A DNA stretch of 57,554 nt from Setaria digitata (Eukaryota; Nematoda; Chromadorea; Rhabditida; Setariidae): contig RCAB01000411.1 in assembly GCA_003640385.1 (NCBI GenBank), positions 1 through 57,554 of the forward strand, written 5' to 3'. The first letter of the stretch is position 1. Each line of letters starts with the position of its first letter. A program made the position numbers and the translations under genes. Shown here in pieces: positions 13,101 through 22,860 of the stretch. The notes under the pieces are model-generated. The model ran no database searches. It saw only the letters and a list, made by a program, of their open reading frames with translations, and was not told the DNA's origin.

Positions 13101-16100
13101 CGCGTTCGGTTGGAATGACGGTGTTGTTCGATTTGGTGGACCAGGCATATCAAAATCCACTGAAAATGGAAATCAAAAGTTTAAAGGAAGGTAAGCACTG
13201 CATTAACAAAATAGTATTACTTTTGAGCATTATCACCCAATATGATTGGAGGTCACTGTTGGCAAATATATCAAAAAAAAAAGTCAATTTTTTTCAACAA
13301 TGTAGTATGAAAAATCCTCAATTCACTGTATTTGACCTTGCCAATCCGTTTCACTACGTAATGTAAAGGACGAACCACCTGGCTGCGGTGGTTGCATGCC
13401 AGCCACGGCACCCGCTTGTCCTTGTTCATGTAAGCGCTTAATTTTCTTCTCTTGCAACTCTTTTTGAATCTTATAGATTTTTTCAGCAAGTAGGTGGTAA
13501 TATTCTCCCTGGAAAAAAGAAGAAATTTTTTTACCCGATTTAAGAAAATTTTAGTAAAAAAGTGGTGACACTAAAAAATGCAGTATTTCAATAAAGGTTA
13601 TAATAGAATTTCACTCCTTCAGATGATAACAGCTATAAATCCGAACTCGCTTGATGAGAAATAACTTCGCATTTCGAGTAAAATATGATAAAAAGTTTGG
13701 TGGTTGATAACTGCATTATGTGTTCTAATTTTTTTCACGGCACGATTTATAATCTTACCCGATCATTTGCTAGTTCGAACATTTCTCTTTCAACTTTCCG
13801 CGCATAATTGACCAGATCTTTGATACGCTGGTCGTGGATTGATGCCGGATCAGGTGACGGAAATATTGCTTCTACGAGCTTTCTAACCAAATGATTTCGC
13901 AAATCTTCAGTTACTGCATTCTGCCACGGTTTCTTAACCACAGGTGCATCCGGCGGTGGTAAACCGATGATATCTTTGGAAGTGATGAAAATGCCGGAAC
14001 CTTTTCCCAATGAAGGTACCAGCTTATTTGGTGGATTCGGTGATCGGAATGGATCGCTAAAAGATACACTTTATAAATTTCACAAAAGTTCCGGAATTTA
14101 TATGGGCACTTTCCTGAAACATTTTCTTAAGCTTTTGAAGTGTCACGGTATTTTTGGAAAACTAACTTTGTGGGGTTGAAGTCTATTAGAAAGGCATTGA
14201 TTGATGTCGCTCCAGACGAATCATATGTCGACATGTTCTGCGCATTTGCATTTGCCGGCAAAGCATTACCAGGACCAGGCTGCTGCTGCTGTTGTTGCGG
14301 TGGTTGTTGTTGCTGCTGTTGTGTATTCATTCGATTTGACATACCAACATTATCGATATCTGTAGCATTACCTGGACCACATGGTACTTGTTGTGCAGAT
14401 CCTGCTCCAGCTGTTCCAAAAGGCTCGCTACCTAAAATGACTGCATGAGTTTTAAAAATTTTGAACAATAATTTAAAAAGCTTTACCGTTCGAAAGTTAT
14501 AACAAAATAGTTTGAAATCTTTTGAAGAATGGCATCTAGCATTTACCCGGGACAGCGCGTCGGTCAGCTGCTTGAGCTACATTTTGCCTACTCTTTAATG
14601 GAGTGCATACCGGACAGTCATCACGGACACAATTCTTCCAGTGTGAAATGATTTGTCGCGATGATGGACAATGGGGATCTGAAGCAACTGCGAATTTAAA
14701 AAAAAAAAAAAAAGGTTCAGATCAATTTCCACCTATCTTTTTACATACATTTCATTTTACGATTAATTAACTTCTCCACTTTACTCTCATTTCGCTTGAT
14801 TTTTCGATATGTACTAAGAGCATTACTTCTTGGTATTCTCATTCTATTAAAGTAAACAAAGCACTGAAAAGAAAAAAGAAATATAAGGCTACAAGCACAC
14901 AGTTGCATGTTTTGAAAGCCAACGACACCATTTCGCAAATTTTTAATTCCACCCATTCCTTATCAGTACAACTTTCATGGCATATGCGATTTTAAAATTA
15001 TATAATTAACCAATGATTTCGTATGTTACATATCTCTTTTACTTAGAAATGATTAGTAAGTTATATTAAAGAAGGGTGATTCGTTTAGGATGACAAATTG
15101 CGGTTTGGTTCTATAACAGAGCAAACCACCGAGACAAAACGAAAAAAAAAAAAAAAAGAAGGAATTTAAAACATACAACTACAAGCGCTTCCACTATTAC
15201 ATGTCGTCATATGTTGTAATACACCTTTCATCGTCGAACAATGCTGTAAAGTACATGTGTATCGTCCATTTGCGCCATCCTGAAACAAGATAAGTTTTCA
15301 TAAGACTCCGAAAAACACAGGTGAACATGACCAAAACATCTAGAAAGAATTTCATCCTTTAGTCTAAATTAGTGATAATAGCAACAGCCAGCTCAAAAAG
15401 CAAAAATTGAAGAGGGTTTTCTCTCGACTGAAGAGTCCACTGTGATCGGATAAAAAATACAAAGCTAAGTTTAAAAGGCAAAAAAAAAAAGGGAAAAAAA
15501 TACCGCTGATCGCTCTCGCTGCTGGCATTTATGGGCATGCAAAAGTAGCACTAGCTGTAATTGAATAAGTTTTCTCCGTCCGGGGTCTTGGTTATTGCCT
15601 TGCGTACCACTAGTTGGAAGTGTACTGCTTATTGATGTTCCTTCTCGTGATGCACTGTTGTTCATGCCAGTAAACTGAAGTTCTTTGTTCTTTAGTTCTT
15701 GCAATAACACTCATTCTAAGATAAACGAATAACTGATTTTTTATAAAGATTTCGGAATTTCAGTGTCACTTCTGAAAGTTCGCGATATTCTAATAAACTA
15801 CAGGCTATCTAGAGAAGAAACCATTTGTTCGAAGTCTTATTCCGACGAATTTAGTCTCTGAAAAATACCGCTAGTCTCTCATCTACGTGTAAGTTCTGAG
15901 TCGTACAAGCCCTTAATTCATATCACAGATCTTCCCATGTTTGTGGATTATATTTTTTTGGCCACATTTTACGTAATTAAAAATGAATAACAAAACGGAA
16001 AATAAACATTACTTGCTGTAACTGTCCACCAGCTGACGTATTTGCTGGCGGCATCTGAGGTGGAGGCAGATTCTGTGGTATTCCTGATTTCGGACCAGGC

Positions 16101-19100
16101 ATCGGACCAGGAGGTCCTGATACATTTGCCGTTGGTGCATTCATTTGTGGTGGCATTACATTACCGTGGGTTAATGACGACGACGGAGGTGGAGGTGGAG
16201 GTGGCTGCTGATTTGGCTGTTGCTGGGGTGATATTGTCGAATGTTCAATCATATGTGGCATCATCTATTTTAGAACCAATAAGAAGTTTTCAAAAGATAT
16301 CTACGGCTGCTTCTTGACATCAAATTTACAATGAGTATTATTCAGCCTAACAACTTGAATTAAAAGGATAATATGAGCCATTTGATTTTAAATCGCCTTT
16401 TGTCCGAAGAACTAACATGACTGGGAACTACTGCAAAATTAGATTCTTAAATATTCTCCGAACTTACTGTGCTGTTTTGTTGAATCGTGGGTGGCGCATT
16501 CGGTGTACTTGTATAAGACATTGGCTGATTCCTAGCTACCATATGAGTTTGCGGCAACTGTGCATAATTCGGTGATGCCTGCAATTGACTAAATAAATAA
16601 ATAAAATAAATAGAAGAATTACTACATAAAATGATTAAAGCAGTTCTTCCTCTTTATTCTTAGTTTGCGAAATAAAATTTCCGCTTCCTCACTCATCAAA
16701 ATTATTTTGTAGATCAGAAACCGTAACAACACTCACCCCAGCTTGTGTCGGTGATATACCGTATGGGTCTGATGTACGCTGAGGTGGTATAGCATAACCG
16801 CCTTGGTCATACGGTGGGCCCTGCTGAACCATAACTGTTCGCATCATTTGTCCACCGCCCTGCTGCACTGTTATCATACCTAAAATCATGCTAACATTTT
16901 ATGAACTGCTTACTAATCCAATATTATATCCAACACATCATCTAATGAAAAGAAAGCATGGACTGTTCAACATTACAATTTCAATGCTCCTGAGATTTTT
17001 ACAAAGTGACTGGTTGACAATAACCTTGGTGAGCAGCTCTGATTCGCGGAGCTGAGGCGCCATTAAGCATCATGGGTGCACTCCCCCGTGCCAAACTCAT
17101 AGGTTGTGGTGCTGCACTACGCGTAGCAGCAGCATAAACCGCCCGAGAACCTGTATTTGCATACACTGGTCGAGAACCTGCAAATGAAATTATCAGTAAT
17201 ACCACACTAGTTTGCTATGAATTCCTCGTAAAAGGAAAATATCTGTCAAGGAATAGCGAACCGGATTGCTGATAAGCATATGAAAGAGACTGTGGAGATT
17301 GTTGATTAGGTGGTGGCATCATTTGTGAAGCAACGTAGCTGCCTTGCTGACCTGGATGCGCTAATTGAGGTCCACCACCCTAAGAAGAAATAAATTTAAA
17401 GGTGGAAAATGATTTAGCATCTAATGCTCTGAAAAGAACCTCTGATGTGCATTTAATTTTTAGCATTTTGAAAAAAAAAAAAAAATACACAATTACAGAT
17501 TACAATACACCGACGTACCATGCAGATGATTTGATCTCTTAAATGAAAGATCCATCTTTGTTAATAGAAAATATGGATTTGTTAAATTATACCGGTTGCA
17601 TAGTCATATCGGTGTGACCAGCAGGCCCGTACATTTGAGGTCCAGTAGCCCGTAAACCTCGTGGTCCAGCGGAAAGAGCGACGTTTGGTGGACAGTTTGC
17701 TGATGCCATCATCGTAGCACCACTTGTCACTGGACTCCTGTAAAGAAAACTTTTGATTCATCTAACTTCACAAAAAGCATCAGAAATTTGTGAACTCATA
17801 ATTTGTGAATTTTAAAATCTTAGGAAAATCTGGATAACCTATAGAAATGATTTGTATAAAAACTTAAACATTCAACCTTGTCTGGTATTGCGTAGTATAC
17901 GGTGGTCGAGGACTATTCAACGTTTGATTGTTTTGGCTTGATGGATTTAACAACAGTTCTTGTAAAACACTGGGTTGTGATGGAGCATTCTGCTGTGGCT
18001 GGGCACTATGTGTTGGTGTAGGACCACCGGCTTGAGACTGTATCACTGATCCTGGACCCATGTAATTCCCATGACTAACTGAGGGTGGCTGACTTGTAGT
18101 GCCAGTGGAACCAACCGATGATGGTCCCGGTCCATTATTCACCTCAAAATGGTTCCAGCAGTTTTATGAAAAATTTCGGTTTCAATTTTTTTATCGCCAC
18201 TCAATAAAAGAAAATAAAGACGGAAAATATCATTCAACCATCGAAGCAATTAATACTTATTAATGCTCACTGCAATAAAATTTCATATAGATTTGTTAAA
18301 GATGAATTTTGAATGTACATAGCAACTTGTTAAGTAACGGACGACCGCGGAAATAAAAACACTTTACAGTTGAATCTTTTAAAGAATATGAAAATTTATC
18401 AAAGGACTGAGATAGAAGAAATTTATCCAAAGAAGAGGATTGACAAAGAATTCCGAGTTTAGAACATAGACTGCCGATAGAAAAAATAGCAAAAGGTAGG
18501 AAATTGGTCTAGGATCTATTAACGATATTTTGATCAAATCAATAAGCGCTAATGAACTGAATCAGAGGACTGAATTTCTGAAAAATTAGCCTCGAAAAAA
18601 GGCTAATTTTCCCACTGGTTGTTTTTGTGAATCCTAACATGATCAGATTGGCAACCGCAGTGAGGACTGGCAAAGTAGTAAAACTGCAAGAAATTCATCC
18701 CATTACTAAAAATACAGAGTTTTCGAGAAAAATATCTCAATAAAATACTTAAATGAAAAAAAAAGCCGCTAAATTGGAAGAAGTTAAAAATTAGCTCACC
18801 GACATATGAACACTGGATGGTGTTTGTGACATCGTCTCCAAAATTGACGGTAATGGCTCCAGTTTTTCCAGTTCACTCAATGGATCATCATCAAAATCTA
18901 TAAAATCTCAATTTGTAATTTACAAAACTGGACAACAAAATGGCATGCATCAAAAAGATTTGACAGTAAGATAACTAACAACAAGATTCAACGATAAGAT
19001 AACAGGCCTCTAATAGTATATAAGTTTGACAATCTTACAAATATCAGAAAGCAATAGCAATCTGAAAGGTTTGGATACGAAGAAATCTTGAGGCGATTTG

Positions 19101-19641
19101 CTTCGAACTTTCAGGGGACGAGAACTGCCCAAGTTAATTTGCCATATTTATTCCGTTTATTTTCACCACAAATTGTGATAAAGCCCACACACGTAAACGG
19201 TACAAAATATTGCTTATTTTCATTCAGAAAATGAGGACTTTGAAAACAGCTTCATTCAAAAGTAAATGCTGGAAAGTCGCTTTCGAAAATACAGATTTAC
19301 TTTCTGAAGAATTGATGAATTATGAAAATAATAAATCTATTTGAAAATGACTACTAGCAACAGCGAACAAAGGACTAAATAATGGTCAAATAAAACTTGC
19401 ATTCCATTAATACTGTGTAACAAGCACAATTGATACTCTATAACTTTCAACTATTTTTCAAGCGATGAAGTGTAAGGTATCTTGTTTGATTTCCCTTATC
19501 TTACCATTCAAATTTCAGTTGAAAAAATATAACTTTGTTATAATTTCATTATTTCATCGTGTTCTTCACTATAAATAACCAACCTGATGGTGAAGATAGT
19601 TTCGGCTTCTTCGATGATGGCTCATCCAGAACATCGGTCAT
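4522..19641 (-). CDS. cbp-1: CBP/p300 histone acetyltransferase (transcriptional coactivator)
   Basis: Complete 39-exon model; exons sum to 6498 nt, giving 2165 aa plus TAA, and all splice phases agree. Exon coordinates are in the segment entries that follow. Domain order matches CBP/p300: N-terminal nuclear-localisation-like KKPKLSS, an LxxLL motif (LQELL), TAZ1 (about 481-570), KIX (about 717-795), bromodomain (about 942-1055), PHD/RING, HAT (to about 1555), ZZ, TAZ2 (1641-1725), NCBD (about 1950-2010) and a Q-rich tail. The family acetylates histone H3/H4 tails and bridges activators to RNA polymerase II in the nucleus. ATG at 19641 opens [14 protein letters not shown], like vertebrate CBP. 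A candidate trans-splice acceptor (TCATTCAG) lies 18 bases upstream of it, with the first transcribed base at 19660. Donors of exons 15 and 17 have in-frame alternatives. Confidence 0.95.
7378..8108 (-). other. cbp-1: cbp-1 exons 30-32: end of ZZ finger and TAZ2
   Basis: Exons 7983-8108, 7655-7852 and 7378-7525. The ZZ finger runs from [16 protein letters not shown] in exon 29 into [18 protein letters not shown] in exon 30. TAZ2 is exons 31-32: [50 protein letters not shown], then [11 protein letters not shown], giving the four HCCC-type zinc clusters and the terminal helix. It is the E1A/p53/STAT-contacting module in vertebrates. Confidence 0.94.
8206..11333 (-). other. cbp-1: cbp-1 exons 22-29: PHD and acetyltransferase (HAT) domain
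   Basis: Exons 11220-11333, 10934-11054, 10478-10710, 10192-10335, 9679-9973, 9120-9337, 8731-8911 and 8206-8424. The PHD part shows [26 protein letters not shown] and FICVTC. The HAT core includes [34 protein letters not shown], the acetyl-CoA/catalytic segment [20 protein letters not shown] and WYKKMLDKG, then [14 protein letters not shown] and [12 protein letters not shown], ending near [14 protein letters not shown]. These match p300/CBP closely, including the Trp and Tyr of the catalytic region. An acidic/Lys-rich loop interrupts the HAT as in vertebrates. No missing catalytic residue was seen, so the enzyme should be active. Confidence 0.95.
11572..13159 (-). other. cbp-1: cbp-1 exons 16-21: linker and bromodomain
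   Basis: Exons 13058-13159, 12826-12915, 12455-12594, 12253-12369, 11976-12146 and 11572-11729. Exons 16-18 are a low-complexity Lys/Glu/Ser linker. Exons 19-21 code the acetyl-lysine-binding bromodomain: [18 protein letters not shown], then [26 protein letters not shown], and [16 protein letters not shown] with the key Asn that anchors acetyl-lysine. Exon 21 continues into the GYCCG start of the RING/PHD region. The donor of exon 17 is ambiguous: 12826 (CAG/GTGCAA) fits phase, but other GT sites downstream also fit. The following intron (12595-12825) is unusually GC-rich and open; see findings. Confidence 0.93.
13337..14431 (-). other. cbp-1: cbp-1 exons 13-15: Q-rich linker and KIX domain
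   Basis: Exons 14167-14431, 13759-14056 and 13337-13508. Exon 13 holds short polyglutamine runs (six Q, PP, six Q). Exons 14-15 code KIX, from [19 protein letters not shown] through IFPSPDP and [16 protein letters not shown] to [17 protein letters not shown] (residues about 717-795), the CREB/Myb-binding fold. The 3' limit of exon 15 is uncertain. A donor at 13379 (CAG/GTGGTT) or at 13337 (AAG/GTCAAA) both keep frame; I chose 13337 because the extra 42 nt look coding. The plus-strand poly-Cys frame over exon 13 is a shadow of the CAG codons. Confidence 0.9.
14547..15674 (-). other. cbp-1: cbp-1 exons 10-12: TAZ1 zinc-binding domain
   Basis: Exons 15504-15674, 15180-15279 and 14547-14687. Exon 10 codes [18 protein letters not shown], exon 11 supplies [19 protein letters not shown], and exon 12 [12 protein letters not shown] and DDCPVC. 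Together these give the His/Cys zinc ligands and helix order of TAZ1 (residues about 481-570), the site that binds HIF/CITED-type activation domains in animals. Exon 11 ends with donor GTTGTA and exon 12 starts after CGCAG, making the junction A-C-I-A-S-D. Confidence 0.93.
16013..19641 (-). other. cbp-1: cbp-1 exons 1-9: N-terminal disordered region
   Basis: Exons, 5' to 3': 19584-19641, 18800-18897, 17877-18142, 17593-17737, 17262-17379, 17025-17177, 16737-16879, 16468-16578, 16013-16264 (residues about 1-448). Composition is Pro/Gln/Ser/Gly/Met-rich. It starts [20 protein letters not shown], similar to the CBP amino end (acidic stretch plus KKPK). [10 protein letters not shown] in exon 3 contains an LxxLL motif, the kind that contacts nuclear receptors in vertebrate CBP. 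Exon 9 has a run of seven prolines. The exon 1/2 junction codes S-D-F-D-D-D-P. Low sequence conservation is expected here; identity rests on the in-phase join to TAZ1. Confidence 0.85.
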
Positions 19642-20835
19642 TTTTACCAGCTTCGATTGACTGAATGATACAATAAACTGAGTAAATAATTGAGTCTAAT
19701 TCAAGACAGATGATAATTCATCTGAGGCTAAGCCTCAATGGGCCAATAAACTTATAAGGTTATCGCCAACAAGGTAATCCTTTGTTTAGCAGCGATTTTC
19801 TCGTTGCAGTCTTATGCGTAAACGCTAAACAGTAATCAACAAATATCGGTTAATAATAAAACTGCGTATGAAGATGTATCCCACACTGCTCAGTAATACT
19901 ATGTTTTAATCGTTTCTTCATCCAAATTTGATAGATACGATAATGATGTGCCCAGAAATTTGATTAGATTAGCCGAACTGATCACAGAGCCAATTTCTGC
20001 TGATAATGATTTACTTCCTTTGAGTAACTAGTACAATCTGAAATATTCACATAAATCATTTTAACTAATCTTTTTATCCATATTAGTATTTTACCGTCTG
20101 TTACATAACAGAATCTTTCATTTCAATAATTTCAATCAAAAATTTCCAGTAACAAAACTATTTCAAACATCTTGAAAATATCTATGAAACAACATTAAAA
20201 TTCTATTAAAAGCACTGAATTTTTCGAATTCCCTCCTAGCACCACCATTCATCCATTTTCCCAATCTTCACCCTAAAACAATCTACCCGTTCTTTCCGGT
20301 TTCATCCAACCATCATTCTGATCTTGTTCAGCTCGAAATGATCTTATTCTACCAACCATCACTATCAATTATTTATTCTGATCTTCCCCCTGAAATTTGT
20401 CACTATCTCTGCAGCAATCATTACCACCACATTATGAAAAGTATACCTAAATTCATTTAAAAGATAAAACACAGCAATAATTGTTATCTACTTCTTCTCC
20501 GCCCTCCTCTTCAAAAGAAAAAAAAAAAGCGAGAGCATCAAATTAGATAATCAATGTAGATATTAAACATTCTAAGAGAGCTAACATGCCAAACATATTC
20601 AAATAATTTATAATTTAAAGAACATATTTTAATTGCAAAACCAAATATTACCAACGATCTAGCCCATATGTTTTAGTGCTAATTGGTCATACCTAAATAT
20701 GTTTTGAACAATAAATCAGTTGCTGTTTCCATCATACTGTACAATCTTCTCTGCATCATAAAAATAACTAATTTGTTCAATATACCCAATAAATAAGTTC
20801 TTTACCAAACTTATATCATACCATCATCTAATCTA

Positions 20836-20893
20836 AATTATGCATAAGCTTTATAATTTAGGACAATTATGCATAAGCTTTATGATTTAGGGC
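20836..20893. repeat. Two-copy 29-bp tandem repeat
   Basis: Two consecutive copies beginning AATTATGCATAAGCTTTAT and ending ATTTAGG differ at one or two bases. Each holds an ATGCATAA octamer-like site within the palindrome TTATGCATAA. It lies about 1.2 kb upstream of the cbp-1 start codon. Confidence 0.75.
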
Positions 20894-21186
20894 AATACTT
20901 ATTTTCTGCCACAATTAACAATTAATAGAGTGCTAAGCAAACTTCTCGAATTATTATTATAATTGTCGAAAAGTTCCTTATTATTCAGATCAGTTACTTC
21001 AAATAAAATGAATTAAGAAATTACGAAAAACTGCAGTAAATAATAACCATTTTGTCTTTACCTTCTTTTTAAATGCAATTTATATCAAACAAAATAAAAA
21101 ACAACAATGCAAATGATGCAATGTCATATTGTCGTTATAAGTATGAGAAAAAACAGAAAAAAAAAAAAAAAAAAAAAAGAAAAGGA

Positions 21187-21505
21187 AATGCATGTCAAAA
21201 TGTGAAACGTAATTGCGTGCAATAGTAATGCCAAAAAGCAAAACATAGCTAAGTGCAATTGTAACAAGTGCCAAAACGCGAAACGTAATTGTAATGCATG
21301 GCAAAATACAATGCATAACTGTAGTGCATACGAAAAAGCAAAACGTAATTACGTGCAATAGTAATGCATATCAAAAAGCAAAAAGTAATTGCATGCACTT
21401 ATACTGCCTGCCAAAACGTGAAACGTAAATGTAATGTATGCCAAAAAGCAAAACATAATTGAGTGCAATTGTAATGCATGCTAAAATGCAAAACCCAATT
21501 GCATG
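21187..21505. repeat. Degenerate minisatellite (about nine copies, 30-43 bp)
   Basis: The unit reads approximately AATGCATGCCAAAA, AGCAAAACGTAATTG, GTGCAATTGT, repeated about nine times with indels and substitutions. Each copy keeps a TGCATG/TGCCAAAA core and a GCAAAACGTAAT core. It is bounded on the left by a poly(A) stretch at 21160-21180. Open frames over it (21080-21358 and 21399-21599 minus) are repeat products. Confidence 0.85.
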
Positions 21506-21820
21506 TCAACAACGATATATGTATATTATCCATAAGGAAAAAGGAAAAAAAAAAACGAGAAAAAGGCAAAAAAAAAAAAGCGCTGTAAAAAGCAAGCAAT
21601 GATAATTCGTAAATGCATGCATGTCTTGCAGTAATGTCATCTTATCATGCTGCATATACATGGAGAAAAAAAAAAAAGGAAAAAAAAAACGCGCAACGCG
21701 CTTCAAAACGGTTAATTTTGAATGGGCAGAAAAAAAAAGAAGGAAGGAAGGAACATCAAAAGAAAAATCGAATCCTATATAAGATAACATTGGTCAACTG
21801 TCCATCTAAAAAAAAAAAAA

Positions 21821-21967
21821 CATACGTGCGTACATACACGTACGTACGTGCGTACAGACATACACATACACACACACACACGTACACATACATACATACA
21901 TACACACACGCACGCACACACATTTGCATGCATGCATGCATGTATGTATGTACAGACACATACACAA
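21821..21967. repeat. Mosaic CA / CATA / ACGT / GCAT microsatellite
   Basis: Successive blocks: CGTACGTACGTGCGTAC, (CA)n, (CATA)n, CACGCACG, then GCATGCATGCATGCATG passing into TATGTATG. The alternating purine-pyrimidine makeup continues for nearly 150 bp. Confidence 0.85.
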
Positions 21968-22035
21968 TGCTACTTGCCATCACATCTATTGGACATTGTG
22001 AAGGCAGTTACATTCACAACAGATGGAAACACAAA

Positions 22036-22860
22036 CGAAACATTGAGAGGGAAGACAAATGAAAAATATACGAAAGAGTATGTGAGAGTAGTAAAAACTA
22101 GTATGAGATAGCAAGCAATGAAGAGATTAGGGGGATTAGAAAGAAATAAAAGGAAAAAGGTGGGATTTGGCTGATGTAATAACGACGCATACGCGTTGCA
22201 ACACCAGCAAAGAAAAGAGGGATAAAAGAAGAACAACAAAAAAAGAGAGGAAAAGAGAGTAAGAGAAGAAACACGAAAGAAAAGAGTATTGAGAAAGATA
22301 GGAAGATAGACGGAGAAAGAAGGTAGGAAAAAAAAAAGAGGAGGGAGAGCTTTTGGAGGGAATACAAATAAGTACATAAGTACTTCTTGAGAAATTGAGA
22401 GAGGGAGAGAAAAAAAGAAAAGAGAGAGGGAAAGAGAGAGAGAGAGAGAAAGAGGAAAGGATGAAGAGTATGAATGGTACGCGACGCGAATTTGCTCACC
22501 TATTGACGGTTTGAAACTTTCGATTGAACTATGAATGATTTGAACAATATAAAATGAGCAAGACAGGAAGACATAGAAGAGACAGGAAAAGAAACAATGT
22601 AGAGAAAAAAGTGAAAAAACGAAAAAATGTGTAGCAAAGATAAAGAGAAAAAAAACTGCGAGTAAACTGGAGGGTACGAAGAAGAGAGGAAATGGGAGAA
22701 AGTTGCTTGATAGATGAAGAGACATGAAAAGATTGCTTTGATAAACGAAAGAGAACTGGAGAGGAGAGGAGATGAGAGAAGAGAAGATAGAGAGGAGGAA
22801 AATAAAAATCAAAAATTTGGTAAAGTCCACAAGTTTCGTTATATTTGTTGCCTTTGAACC
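22036..22860. repeat. Polypurine (GA-rich) tract of about 800 bp
   Basis: The plus strand is dominated by G and A, with (GA)n blocks around 22395-22455. The minus strand is therefore pyrimidine-rich and almost stop-free, which produces a spurious 323-codon Leu/Ser/Phe frame. Shorter GA blocks follow at 22980-23002. Confidence 0.85.

Noticed and set aside
14140..14448. Plus-strand frame with poly-cysteine
   Set aside because: Antisense shadow of the CAG (Gln) codons of cbp-1 exon 13.
16042..16317. Plus-strand valine/alanine-rich frame
   Set aside because: Antisense shadow of the proline-rich cbp-1 exon 9.
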